From: Cheiracanthium punctorium
Lineage: Eukaryota; Arthropoda; Arachnida; Araneae; Cheiracanthiidae
Length of the DNA stretch: 64,000 nucleotides
Assembly: GCA_038373885.1 (NCBI GenBank)
Contig: JAWZYV010001774.1
Span: 124,001-188,000, forward strand
Direction of reading: 5' to 3'
The notes under the pieces are model-generated. The model was not told the origin of the DNA and searched no databases. It saw only the letters and a list, made by a program, of their open reading frames with translations. Shown here piece by piece: positions 34,570 through 46,009 of this stretch. Positions within the stretch are counted from its first letter, which is position 1. Each line of letters starts with the position of its first letter. A program made the position numbers and the translations under genes.

Positions 34570-35330
34570 GTAGCTGTTTCGAGAGACACGACAAGGCAAC
34601 AATTCGAAACAGGGGAGAAATAAAAGCTTTCTATGAGTACTCTATTTTCTAAATATTCATATTCAGTACCATACGCTTTATCTTGCATTGCATGTAGACA
34701 TAGCTTAATTTTTAGAATCTTAAAACGGCTTCAGAGTGAACAAGTTTGAATGATATGAAGAATAATAACGCTTAAAATGAAATATGTAATGCATAGTAGA
34801 AACATGTTTAGATAATACAAACGCGCAGAAGAATATTATAAAAGAAACAAAACAAATGCAGTATGAAAGAAACAAGGTCCAAATTTATAAATATAGTTGA
34901 ATATAAAGGAACTGTTAATGTACTTTTTCTTTTCATCTTATTTCAACTTTTAAATTTTACATACTATTTACTGAATTTACAAAACTAATGAATGCATGAA
35001 TTTCACTTCCTTCCCTGTCATGCGAAAAGTTTTTCATGCAGATTTTGTTATACTGCTTATCTTCGTTTCAATTTAGATACACAATCACGTGACAACTAAT
35101 ACAAAATTATGAAATATTAGAGAGACCGGAAAATATTGTCGGTTTCTTGCTTGCCCATATTGGCCTCCGAGAAACTACTGGAAATAATAATGTGAAATTA
35201 TATATGTGTGGGAAGTTTGTAGCGTAGGTCCTCGATCAGAAAGGATTTTTATCGCACTACAGGGCTATTTCGTTGGCACAGGGTTTTCTGTCAACATATT
35301 TTTGTGGGCATATCTTTCTGGACCGATTTG
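34570..35330. other. Intron 4 sequence, no supported gene
   Basis: Plain AT-rich DNA; nothing recognised. Confidence 0.45.
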
Positions 35331-35394
35331 CTTTGACACGTTTTCGTTACATTTTTCAATGGGGTTGCCAGATAGCGCGGAGGGTGCGGCAGAA

Positions 35395-35775
35395 TAAAAT
35401 GTTGAAAGTCGCCAGAGGTTTTTAATTTTTGTTGATTTATCGCCAAATTTTGCGCCAAAAAATAAGTCCCCAAAACTGAACCTAGTTAGGCGATATCTTC
35501 CAGCTTTGGCGAGAAACTGGCAAACTCTACAGTTTATTACAAAGGAGAAGTATAGTTAGAATATGCCTCACAAAGACTGCAAAGCAGTTTTGGTTGGCGA
35601 TTTTAATATAGATTTCAGTTCTGAAGAAGTGCTTCATAGAACAAGGAAGAAAAACATGACACACTCATCAATAATGATACACTTTCCAAGTTAATGGAAT
35701 AATAAGAAAAATAGGCACGACGCAGGGATTATGATGCGTTTTTAATGTTTAGTACTAAAGTGTTTATTTAAAATA
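35395..35775 (+). repeat. Family E relic with VGDFNIDF reading
   Basis: Carries 'aataagtccccaaaactga' (also at 21307 and, varied, 29970) and then a frame reading VLVGDFNIDFSSEE before breaking. The following 'tcatcaataatgatacactttcc' matches the reverse complement of 39.8 and 52.4 kb. Confidence 0.6.
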
Positions 35776-35820
35776 TAGAAGTGTTTCAGATTTTTGTTTT
35801 TGTTTTTTGGTTTGGTTTGT

Positions 35821-36048
35821 GTAATTATGGCAACGCTACGCTAGGGCGATCTGCCAAGGATGAGGGGAGTGCCTTTCTAGGAGGACTTTTTAAGGGGTTC
35901 TAACGCGTATTCACGTTACATCTGGAGAAAACCCACCAGAACTCCAGACCATTAGATCGCAAGCCGTGCGATGGGACCAGAACCGGGACCTCCACACTTT
36001 GGCCGTCTACCACTTTCAGTGACATAACCACTATGCTATGATGAGGCC
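35821..36048 (-). repeat. tRNA-derived SINE, family 1, copy 3
   Basis: The minus strand has the best-preserved Pol III promoter of the family: A box TAGCATAGTGGTTATG near 36040, then 'ggtagacggcc', then B box GGTTCTGGTCC. The body and tail ('ccagatgtaacgtgaatacg', 'gtagcgttgccataat') match the other copies. Confidence 0.86.
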
Positions 36049-36049
36049 A

Positions 36050-36800
36050 GATATATTTTAAGTTTTGGGGGTTAGGGTAGGTGAACAAAATGTTCTTTCC
36101 ACATTTAACTTCCCAGTCCCCCCCCCCAAATAAAAAAAATACTGGGAGACAAAGATTCTTATTTTTAATACACACGAATACCTAAATATTATTTTCAAGA
36201 CATTTAAAAATTATCTTCCAAGGAGGGTGAACAACCACCCTTAACCTATATTCCTTGAAGTAAACGTAAACATTTATCTATAGAGTTCTTCCTTTAAAAT
36301 AAAACAAATACGAAAATCCATTGTTTAAGTACAATGCTTTGTCATTAAAAAAATTGTTAAAAATTTATTTGTTTGACTTTAAAGTGAAAAAAACTACGTT
36401 ACTTTCCGTCAGAGCAACTATACATAAAATTTGTGATTCTTTAAAACGCATTCATTTAATGGTTTTCCTTCTCGTGTTTTTGCTTTTTGATATTTGACCT
36501 AGGAATCAGATAAAATCAATGTCGCTAAAAAAGAAGCCACTCCCTACAGCAATGTCTACTTCTAACGGCCTTGGCGACTTCTGTTTCATTTACTTATTTG
36601 CTGATTGTTATGCATTACTTCAGATGTTATTTAATTATTTGTTTGTTTACAGAGGTAAAACTGGTCCTTCTTGGATTAAGGATCGAGCAGATGTTACACC
36701 ATATGAATTTGAATCGCAAAAATGATTTCCGAGAGCGCATTTTCTAGAATTAATTCCGACTTAACGCGTTGCAAAAGGGTGGAGCTCTATATAAAAGCTA
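36050..36800. other. Intron 4 sequence, no confident exon
   Basis: AT-rich. A possible acceptor at 36652 precedes a short open frame (see findings), not supported enough to call. Confidence 0.4.
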
Positions 36801-36809
36801 GGCTGTTAA

Positions 36810-37318
36810 CCCTTTAACACGCAGTGTTCCCACTCTGGGAACACCAAACTCTGATGTTTTGGCTGTTGCCAGCCACGAAGAATAGATTTCATTTCTATAA
36901 AAATAGTTGCAGGTGACATAGCTCCACGAGAATCCTTTACTTTTTAGCACGTCATTTCCCGTAACAAAAATTGTCACGATTGCTTTTAACAGCACTGACA
37001 TCTGCTGGAAAATGGAAGAATGGGAGAACAGCTGGACAGATTGCCCAATGCTGAAAAAAGGGCAGCCGTTGCCATCGCTCGACATAACTACCATCAAGAT
37101 GGCGGACGATCAAAACGTTCATCGCGTGCCACAGATCTAGAAACCCTTTTTTGACGACAGCTGGATGTGCGGCACAACCAGCTGTCGTCAAAAAAGGGTC
37201 TCTAGATCTGTGTCACGCGATGATCGTTTCGATCGTCCGTCATCTTGCTGGTAGTTAAGTCGAGCGATGGCGACGGCTGCCCTTTTTCAGCATTGGGAAA
37301 GGGTTGCTCCTCAAAGGG
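36810..37318 (+). mobile_element. TTAA-type MITE, copy P2
   Basis: 509 bp between two intact TTAA sites (36806-36809 and 37319-37322). Ends CCCTTTAACACG and CTCCTCAAAGGG. It contains a central palindrome around 37130-37205 in which 'gaaacccttttttgacgacag' is mirrored. Confidence 0.92.
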
Positions 37319-37685
37319 TTAAGCTTAATGCAAAGCAAGATTTCTTTAGTTTTATTTAGAGTTAAAAGAATGTTATTTTTGAATAGGATTCATGTATATT
37401 TATGATGAGCTGACATAATGATTTTACATAAATATTTAGATCTCCACATACTCCAAGAATTTTCAGCTAATGACGCAAATGTTTATTTCGTTGTTCTTTT
37501 AAGAATCATACAACTTTTGAAGAGTTCTTTAAAGAATCTCATTGAAAGCTACAGCGACTAAAAATTTAGACTATCTCTTTACAAGCAGCAGCATGCACTA
37601 TTAAAAACGGCGAATAATATAACAGTTACAAAATATCCAAGAAAACATACGATATTTTACAATATTTTCCTAAAATATATATAAA

Positions 37686-40600
37686 ACTAGCTGAAGTACC
37701 CGTTCTTCGCACGGGAATGAATGGACTTATTGATATTAATATTTGTTGTGATTACTATTTATTGTAATAAAGAGATATAGCAAAATGGATATCGCGTTAT
37801 ATTGTGTTCAATAATCATGCATACTGAATTTCAAGGCAATCGTTTTTACGGTGCAGAAGGCGATGCGGCGTAGCACAATCTAGTGGCGAGTTTTAGCAAA
37901 ACGGATACGGCAAAAATATTCTTCGCATTCAGATATCGATGTATACGAATTTTCATGACGATCGGCTGAATAGTCTTGAAGTTCATGTGTTGACGCGACA
38001 TCTAGTGTCAAGTTATAGGAAAATGGATCGTGCCAAACTCTTCCCCGTGTTCAAATATCTATGTATACCTATTTTCATAGCGATCATTCGCACAGTCAAG
38101 AAGTGATACACTGCAGGGCCATCTAGTGGTTAATTAAAGTAATGATTTGCTACAGCGCCGTCATGTGGCGAGTTATAGCAAAATGGATAACGCCAAAATA
38201 TTCTCATTGTTCAAATAGCTATGTATACTGATTTTCATAGCCACCGTTTGAATGGTCAAAAATTTGGCCTGCTGCAGCGTCATCTAGTCGCGAGTTAAAA
38301 TAATAATGCATTGCAGTGCCATCTAGTGGTGAGTAACATCAAAAGTAACGCAGTTAGAATATATTCTTCGTTCTCAAATGTGTAAGTATAAAAAATTTTA
38401 TGCCGATCGGTCGAACGGTATAGAAGTTGATGCGTTGCAGCGCTATTTAGCGGTAAGTTACAGCAAATGGATAGTGAAAAATATTCTCCGTGTTCTAATA
38501 TTCGCGTGTACCAAATTTCATCGAAATTGGTTGGACGATATTCGCATAGCAAACGGCTAAACGGAATAGAATTCGACGTTCTGCTGCGCCACCTAGTGAA
38601 AAGTTAGAGGAAAACGGATAGCATAAAAACCTTCTCCGTGATAAAAGACTTAGGTGAACCAAATTTCATGGTGATCGATGAAACGGTGCTGGAGTTTTTC
38701 AACCTCCTACACACATACCAACATTCATTTTTATCTGTAACCAGTCTTATTATACGTATATACCAGTCTCAAGTAAAATCCAGTTTCAAATCTAAGCCTC
38801 GCCAAAGTGCCAGCATACGCCATTTTGCAAGAGTTTTTTCAGGGAATCATTCGAAGCATTGACTTAGCAGCAATCAAAATGGGAAATGGTTCGACCGCCA
38901 GGCATTTATTTGAAAAGTGGAATCCCTTAATACAGCCGCATTTTTTAAATTATCAACTATAACATGTTTTATTCATCGTTACCTCGATGTACTAAATGCG
39001 AAGATTTCAATTTTCTGAAATTTGGCGGATTTCCCCCAAGTTAAATCAATGTACTCAATTGGCGAGAATTCTGAAGCTACATCGCTTGAAATGCCCTAAT
39101 AACTGCATTATTTCTGCACGGATAGTTAAAATTTAATGCTGTATTCTAAGAAAACCTATACACTTGTTTTCAAAAATGCTATTCCCTTAAGCTCTCAGTA
39201 AATTGCGCCAAAAAGCCTAAAACTGTGCAAACCGCTAGAACTCACTCTCTAAAAATCGGCCTATCAGCCATTTTTTTTTCGCCAAACTAAAAAAAATTAC
39301 ATATTAGTCTAGGATATATTCGATCCTCATTGTTTTGCGTATAAAACATTTCATTCCTGCTCTCATTCCTTATGCGCACACGATATTATAATTAAAAAAA
39401 TAACCTAAAATATAAACTAAAAAAATGATTATTATTCTTTTATTTTTACTTTAAGAATTTAAAACATTTTATTCGGCAAAATCGCCACACATGGCAACCA
39501 AGATGCTTATTTCACACACTTTTTTCACTACAGGGGTTAATATTACGTAAAGCTTTCTGCGTGGAGAACATAAAAAATCTCTTAAATTCCGGGAACGGAA
39601 AAATTTCATTTTTATTTATAAGATAACCTACGCTTGTTTTTAAAAATACCCTCTCATTAAATTGCGCCAAGCGCTAGAATCATAGAAAATCTGACACACT
39701 TTCAGATTTTTAAATACGCACTAAAGTGCTATATATAAAAAGAGTTATAATCCATGGGTCTTCCCTATTTTCGTTCCTTCTTTCATTAAGTTGGAAAGTG
39801 TATCATTATTCATGAGTGTGATTAAACAAAATTAAAATTTATATTTCTAACATCCTTTTTTCTGGATGTAATACATTAGATGCAGAAAAGTTGCTCAGAA
39901 AAATGCACAATTCCAACTGAATGAAAATTTCAAAAACTTATACGCAGGTGTATTCATAACCCAAATAGCAGACGATTAAATTACGATAAATAGCGCCAAG
40001 CGTTAGAATCCTCCTCAAAATCGCGAGAATGCTGAAGATAGATCGCTTGAAATCCCTTAATAACTGCATTATTTTCGCACGGATCATTAAAATTTAACGC
40101 TGTATTCTAATAAAACCTTTGCACTTGTTTTCAAAAATCCGTTTCCTTAAGCTCTCAGTAAATTGCGCCAAGCCGGAAACAGTGCAAACCGCTAGAACTC
40201 ACTTTCTCGGCATTTGAGCCATTTTATTTTTTCGCCAAACTAAAAAATTTTAACATATTAGCCTCGGAAATCTTCAATTCTTATTGTTTTGCGTATAAAA
40301 CATTTCATTCCTGCTCCGATTTCCCATGCACACGATATTATAATTAAAAAAAAATATAACCTTACGAATATAAACTAACAAAAAAAAATCATTATTATTC
40401 TTTTATTTTTACTTTGAGAATTTAAAACATCTTATTCTGCAAAATCGCCACACATGGCAACCACGATCCTTATTTCACACTTTTTACACTACAGGGGTTA
40501 CAATTACGGAAAGCTTTTTGCGTGGAGAACATAAAAAATCTCTTAAATTCCGGGAACGGGTGGACTTTCAAAGTTTTAAAGTGGACTATGATTTATTCTA

Positions 40601-40716
40601 TATTATTTTACATATCTGTGCAAAATTTCAGGCTGATAGGTCCATTTTTGTGGATTTGTATACAACTCAAATCCACAAACAAACAAACAAACAGAATTTC
40701 ATTTTTATTTATAAGA
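37686..40716 (-). mobile_element. Non-autonomous Helitron A2 with duplicated 5' region
   Basis: The minus-strand 3' end is at 37687 (CTAG plus hairpin CCCGTGCGAAGAACGGG) and the outer 5' TC end is at 40716. The same 'tcgccacatgacgg' and 'cgctatgaaaat' tandem units as A1 fill 37760-38600. A second 5' end ('cttataaataaaaatgaaat' on the minus strand) lies internally near 39625, followed by a repeat of the 5' kilobase to 40716. A fragment of family E sits at about 39690-39860. Confidence 0.85.
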
Positions 40717-40719
40717 TAT

Positions 40720-41660
40720 CTAATTCTGAGTATATTTCCTAAAAACTCTTCGACCCATTTTAAGGCAATTTTTATGTTTAAGAATTTTTTCTGAAATTGT
40801 ATGAGACATATAGTTTTAAAGTTAATCTAAGTACATAGTGCATTTAGTGAAGAAGCGTTATTAATTTTTTCGAGTGTTTCACATCATTGGTTTGTTTTTA
40901 AAGCTTCCCTAAAGTCCTATGACGTCTATATTTATTTAAAAGGAACAGCTTTTAAAATTAACTTTATTTCAAAATACTATATAAACTCGTGTACACTTAT
41001 TAAACTAGTTTTACTTCAAAATAATTAATTTTGTATACTGTCATATATTTCAAATTTACCTATACGTGTGCTTGTTCATTATTGTTATTATTATTTTTAA
41101 TATTTAAGCTTTTATATTTGTGCAAACATGAATGAAATTCAAGATAATTTGACTTGCAACAGAAGACAATACCAATTTAGCAATTTTAACAACTTTAATA
41201 ACTTTATTTATCGTTACTACCTTTACCTTTTAATCAATCAAATTAGCTTTATGACATGGGTTTGAGTTTCTGGCGAATTTAAAATACCAAACAAATTTAT
41301 TTCTTGTCAAATACTTTGTATATACAAATAAAAACATATATGGAAAATGATATTCACTAAATTATAACTTGCATTTGTAGGTAATAATGAAAAATCTTCA
41401 CACTGAAGATTTTTCTTCAATGATCTACTATGATAATTTTGAGCAGTTTTCTAAATTAAAAAAACTAAAAAATAGCAAACACACTTACTCCAACTTGACG
41501 ATATCGATTTTCTATATCAATTCATTGAATCTGATCTAGAATAACCTCTGCGAATATCGAAAATTTAGCATCTGCGACGTCACTAGCTGTAACTTGCTAT
41601 TTGAGAATTTGTTTTGTTTAAACACACCTATGTTTTTATGTGGGTTAATATTAGTCCATT
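40720..41660. other. Intron 4 sequence, no supported gene
   Basis: AT-rich; 'aaaaatcttcacactgaagatttttcttc' near 41389 is a short hairpin-like palindrome. No exon. Confidence 0.4.
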
Positions 41661-41662
41661 TA

Positions 41663-42247
41663 CGATTGTCGTCCGAAAAGTAAGATTCCCACAGCTAATA
41701 AAAAAGAACAAAACATTATTACCTGAAAAAATGTATTGCAAAAGATACAGCAATACATCAGCTACTTTTAAACTTAAGAATGACCTGAACTGTAACACTT
41801 GTCATACCGTGGGATAAGTTTTTGTAGTCCAGTGTCATAGGAGTCTGCCACCTGAGAAAGGAGCCAGAGTGTCACAGATGTTTGCAATCTTCGTCAGTGG
41901 GAGAAAAAAATGCTCTGACACTAATTTTTTGAGGTGCAAGTCACCGGAAGCAAGATCGGTACTGTAGGGTGGTACTAACGCACTATATCTCAATTCCTAC
42001 CCGGACAGCTCTTTTCCACTGACATAGACTGCAAACAACTATGAGACTTTGGCTCTTTTCTCAGGCGGCAGACTTCTAGGACACTGGACAATAAAAACTT
42101 ATCCTACGGTATGACAAGTGTTACCGTTCAGGTTATTCTTATTTTGAGAAGTAGCTACAGTATTGCTTTTGTAATAAACTCTTCCAGGTAATAATATTCT
42201 ATTCTTTTTCATTGGCCGTAGGAAACTTACTTTTCGGACGACCCTCG
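41663..42247. mobile_element. Mariner-type MITE, GTCGTCCGAAAAGTAAG ends
   Basis: 585 bp with near-perfect inverted ends (GTCGTCCGAAAAGTAAG at 41669; its complement CTTACTTTTCGGACGAC ending near 42241) and TA on both sides. Internal arms are also mirrored ('gcaaaagatacagcaatac'). It ends 72 bp before exon 5. Confidence 0.85.
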
Positions 42248-42319
42248 TAAGCATCGCCATGTTGGGATACTAAGACTTACCGACGATTATTCTTATCCGT
42301 TCAAAATTAATCTTTTTAG

Positions 42320-42415
42320 GAATCGGAACTATTGAACCTATTGGGCATATGAATTTTTATCCTAATGGCGGAAGTATTCAGCCTGGATGTTACAACTCTT
42401 CACAGAATGTAAAAG
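42320..42415 (+). CDS. Lipase exon 5: [10 protein letters not shown] and lid start
   Basis: The exon is 96 bp with phase 1 at both ends. The acceptor is aatctttttag; the donor is gtatga. It encodes [14 protein letters not shown] followed by [12 protein letters not shown]. The family signature G-H-x-D/N-F-Y/F-P-N-G-G is clear. The Cys after QPG is the one that normally opens the disulfide-bounded lid loop, and an NSS sequon follows it. The donor lies inside the lid, so the lid length in the mature protein depends on which exon is joined next. A mariner-type MITE ends 72 bp upstream of the exon. Confidence 0.92.
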
Positions 42416-43002
42416 GTATGAAATTTCTTTTATCTTTATATTTACTTTTTAAGCAGTACTGTTTTTAAAACTTTCTAACAAAATTGAAAAGGGTTGATGA
42501 TGTTAGTCAGTCTGTCTGTCCGTAACGTGCTCTCATTGCCACACATGACAGGAGTCCAGTTAAAGGGGGAAGGCATTCTTAATATAAAATTTGATTTACA
42601 GTGAATTTTACTATAAATATTTTGTAAAAAATTTCAGATGTATTACAAATTTTTTAATATCTTTTTCTAGCAAATTTTCTTTATTACTCATTAAATTACA
42701 GAGTTTACAAAAGTAATATAATTTTTTAATTAATGTTAAGTTAATATAAAGTTTACAAAATTTAGATGAAACTTCAAATATTTTTACCCTTCACTATTTT
42801 GAGTCTCGGATACAAAAGATGGAAATGCTGACAAAAATTACCGTTTTTGCGTAGACTAGGGGGGGGGGATTGTCCAGACCCCCTAAACACCTCCTTATAT
42901 ACGTCCATGGACGTAAGTATGCAAACAAAATTCATTTGTGCATCTATGCAATTTCTTTCTTCATCAATCTTGACGACATAAGTAAGAATGCTGTGAATCC
43001 TC

Positions 43003-43245
43003 GAAAGTCGTCCAGGCTGTGTAATGGCTAAAGAAACATTCTTTCTATCATTCCATGCGTCCGGGCTCGATTCCCGGCAGTGCTTGGGTGTCATTCCGTC
43101 CGTCCTTTCGTAGAAGGCTATGTTGATCCACCTCTTAGGTGCCTCCATTCTAATAAAGTGACCAATATACTTCTGCCACTGGTAGTCGGCCAAGGCCTGA
43201 TGTTGCCAAGCACCGCGCCATTAGGAAAAAAAAAGAAGAAGAAGA
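43003..43245 (+). repeat. tRNA-derived SINE, family 3, copy 1
   Basis: A-box-like GTGTAATGGCTAA and a strong B box GGGCTCGATTCCCGG about 50 nt apart, followed by a body ('gttgatccacctcttaggtg') and an A-rich (GAA)n tail at 43227-43252. The minus-strand ORF over it is spurious. Confidence 0.85.
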
Positions 43246-43379
43246 AGAAGAAAAATCTTCTTTACCAGACACCGTGCCCAGCTCTAACTGGCTCTATGAA
43301 CTTGAAACTGATACGAGTAACAGAAAAAAAAAGAGGTTCCCGTATCCCTTGACTAAAGAAATAAAAGTATAGAGTTCTC

Positions 43380-44130
43380 GTTAAGAAAAAAAACAATGGG
43401 TGATAATTTCTCACCATTTCTCCAAAACTGAGTGAGATTTCATAAAAAATGGGTGAGAATTTTTCACTGTAAATTTGTGTTGGGTAAATAATACCCAGTG
43501 AACTAGGTATTTATAAATGGGTATTTAGCGGGCAAACACAAAAAATCAGGGTATTAACGATTTTTAGTTATTTTTATTGCATGTAACCGGACCTACAAAA
43601 CTAAGTCAAGCCCAGTTACACGCAATAAAGTAACCCAGTTGAAGAACAATCGTGTCCTCAGGGACCTCTCCACCGCCCCCCCCCCTTTTTTTTCATAGAC
43701 TTTAGAAGTCCTTGAGAATTCACTTTTACATTCTATACTAAACTTAGAGCTACTATTAGTTCAATGTCTTTTTTTTTTAAGGGGGTGGGGGGGACCGATT
43801 TGTCGGGTGCGCGAGTTTCTCGCAGAAATATTTTTTAATGCGAGATTCTCGAGTTCCCGCACTCTAGTTAAAACACTGATATCGATTCTTTACTTTTCCT
43901 GTAGACATCAGGACAAGTTCATTCGTAAAGGTCTATTCTAATATACTGTGCAGTAGACTTATGGGGCAACTGACACGACCACCTGTGACAACCTACCCCC
44001 GCTATGGGGTAGATTGTCTCAACCCAAATTTCAATTTAAAAAATATGACTTCCAATATGAAAAAAGTGCTTCCTAGCTTTGCATAATAATGAGACTATAA
44101 TACAGCTTATGATCAATTTATTGGCAGCAA
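43380..44130. other. Intron 5 sequence with short repeated phrases
   Basis: It includes 'tgggtgataatttctcacc' and 'tgggtgagaatttttcactg', a C/T run at 43679-43694, and 'ggggtagattgtctc' whose weak counterpart 'gagaccaacctacccc' lies after the P3 MITE at 44689. No gene is seen. Confidence 0.4.
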
Positions 44131-44141
44131 ATTTTATTTAA

Positions 44142-44637
44142 CCCTTTAACGCGCTGTGTTCCCGCTCTGGGAACACCAAACTCTGACGTTTTGACTGTTG
44201 CCAGTCACGAAGAATAGATTTGATTTCTATAAAAATAGTTACGGGTGACATAGCTCCATGAGAATCTTTACTTTTTAGCACTCCGTTTCCCGTGAAAAAA
44301 TGGTCACGATTATTTTTAACTGCACTGACATCTGCTGAAAAATGGAAGAATGCGAGAACAGCTGGATAGATTGGCCAATGCTGAAAAAAAGGGAAGCGGT
44401 TGTCATCGCTCGACTTAACTACCAGCGAGATGGCGGACGATCGAAACGTTCATCGCGTGCCACAGATCTAGAGACCCTTTGTGCGCGGGTACAGCCAGCT
44501 GTCGTCAAAAAAAGGGTCTCTAGATCTGTGGCACTCGATGAACGTTTCGATCGTCCGCCATCTTGCTGGTAGTTAAGTCGAGCGATGGCAACGGCTTCCT
44601 TTTTTTCAGCATTGGGAAAGGGTTGCGCCTCAAAGGG
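44142..44637 (+). mobile_element. TTAA-type MITE, copy P3
   Basis: 496 bp bounded by TTAA on both sides, ends CCCTTTAACGCG and GCGCCTCAAAGGG. The central 'gatctagagacccttt' is mirrored around 'cagccagctgtcgtc'. Confidence 0.92.
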
Positions 44638-44934
44638 TTAAATAGTATTGCTACGAGTATACTTATTTTATAAACACGTGAAAAATGAGACCAACCTACC
44701 CCTCCTTCCCTTCAGAAAAATATTTCTCCTCCATTGACAACATAAATTTATGATCAAGCAAGTAAACATATTTAACGGTATGTAACAAAATGTGTTAATT
44801 AAACAAACACAAGAATAAGCTGAATAAACTTGGTTTGAACACTTCCTTTAACAATACAGCTTTATTCCGTTCCAAACAAAAGTAACTGCACATGCCAAAA
44901 AACATTTAAAGATTTTTCATCCGCCGCCCGACTG

Positions 44935-45032
44935 ATGTAATGGCTTACGAACTATTCTATCATACCTTGGGTTCCAGTTCGATTTCCGTTTTGGGTGTTC
45001 ACTCTTCCATCGTTTCATATTAGTTAATGTCC
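44935..45032 (+). repeat. tRNA-derived SINE, family 3, diverged copy
   Basis: 'gatgtaatggctta', 'attctatcat' and 'gggttccagttcgatttcc' align with the A box to B box stretch of the 43003 copy. The B box is degraded. Confidence 0.55.
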
Positions 45033-45500
45033 ACCCTACAAAATAAAAAATCATTGTATTAAAGAGGCAGGATTGTTTTCTTTGCAGTTAACACAGTATT
45101 TAAAAGAAAGGTTATTATGAAAAAAAATGAAGGGAATTTTTTTATTCAGTTTATCCGCTTGAGTACAGCAATTATATCCTGTATAAGCTAAGTTGAACTC
45201 ATGAAAGCATGACAGGTAAAAGTGCGCATTTTCAAGAAAGTGCTCCGTGAAAAGCCTGTCTACACCTGGTGAAGCTTTAATCATAATAGTCCTCCACTTT
45301 CTAATGCATCTTGAGTCTATTTATATCCTTTTTATTAATTTACTTTTCGTAATCAATTTTAAAACATGTGTTTGTTTACTATTTTTTGTCGAATAAGCAC
45401 TGACGATCTTTTAGTTGAGCTGGGATAAAAAGTTAACGAATTTCATTTTGTTCTACAATTTAAATTAAATATTCAATGCCACAAACAAACCTATAGTAAC

Positions 45501-46003
45501 CAGGGTGCGAACTGAACATTTTCTCCAGGGGGGGACATTTGAAAGAAAACATTCTCCAGGGGGGGATACTTGAAAAGGAAAAGGAGGGAAGATGCAAATG
45601 CTTCACTCACATGATATTACTTGACAAATGCAGTCGCCGACACGTGTGGGAACTGACTTATATTCAAACAAAAGTCATAGATGGTTTGTTCTATGGAATC
45701 ATAGATACACAAGCTACATACAATGTACCTGTATTTGAAGCCACCCGTGAGGGTTTTTAGCTTAGAAAAGAGACGAAATGTTAAGGCAATCGCCTTATAG
45801 TATAGTAACAAACGATAACATACGACCTTCATTTTGACTTTTTGACTTCAATCCCAAATCTTCCCTCACCAGTTTAACATTTTTTCAGCAGGGGATAAAT
45901 AGTATCCCTGGCAGGGATCAATTAATATTTCTCTAGCCAGGAATATTACATTCTTCAGCCGGGGACGATCCCCGGCATCCCCCCCCCGTCTATTCGCACC
46001 CTG
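45501..46003. mobile_element. hAT-type MITE, CAGGGTGCGAA ends
   Basis: 503 bp; ends CAGGGTGCGAA and TTCGCACCCTG; 8-bp flanks atagtaac and attgtaac (one mismatch). Includes 'tccagggggggacatt' twice near the left end and 'gccggggacgatccccggc' near the right. Confidence 0.88.
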
Positions 46004-46009
46004 ATTGTA

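Noticed and set aside
43052..43082. A tRNA gene suggested by 'gggctcgattcccgg'
   Set aside because: It cannot fold into a full cloverleaf, is followed by a body and A-rich tail, and has a diverged relative at 44935, so it is a SINE.
42774..43193. 139-aa minus-strand ORF
   Set aside because: It covers a tRNA-derived SINE and MITE-like flank; no domain.
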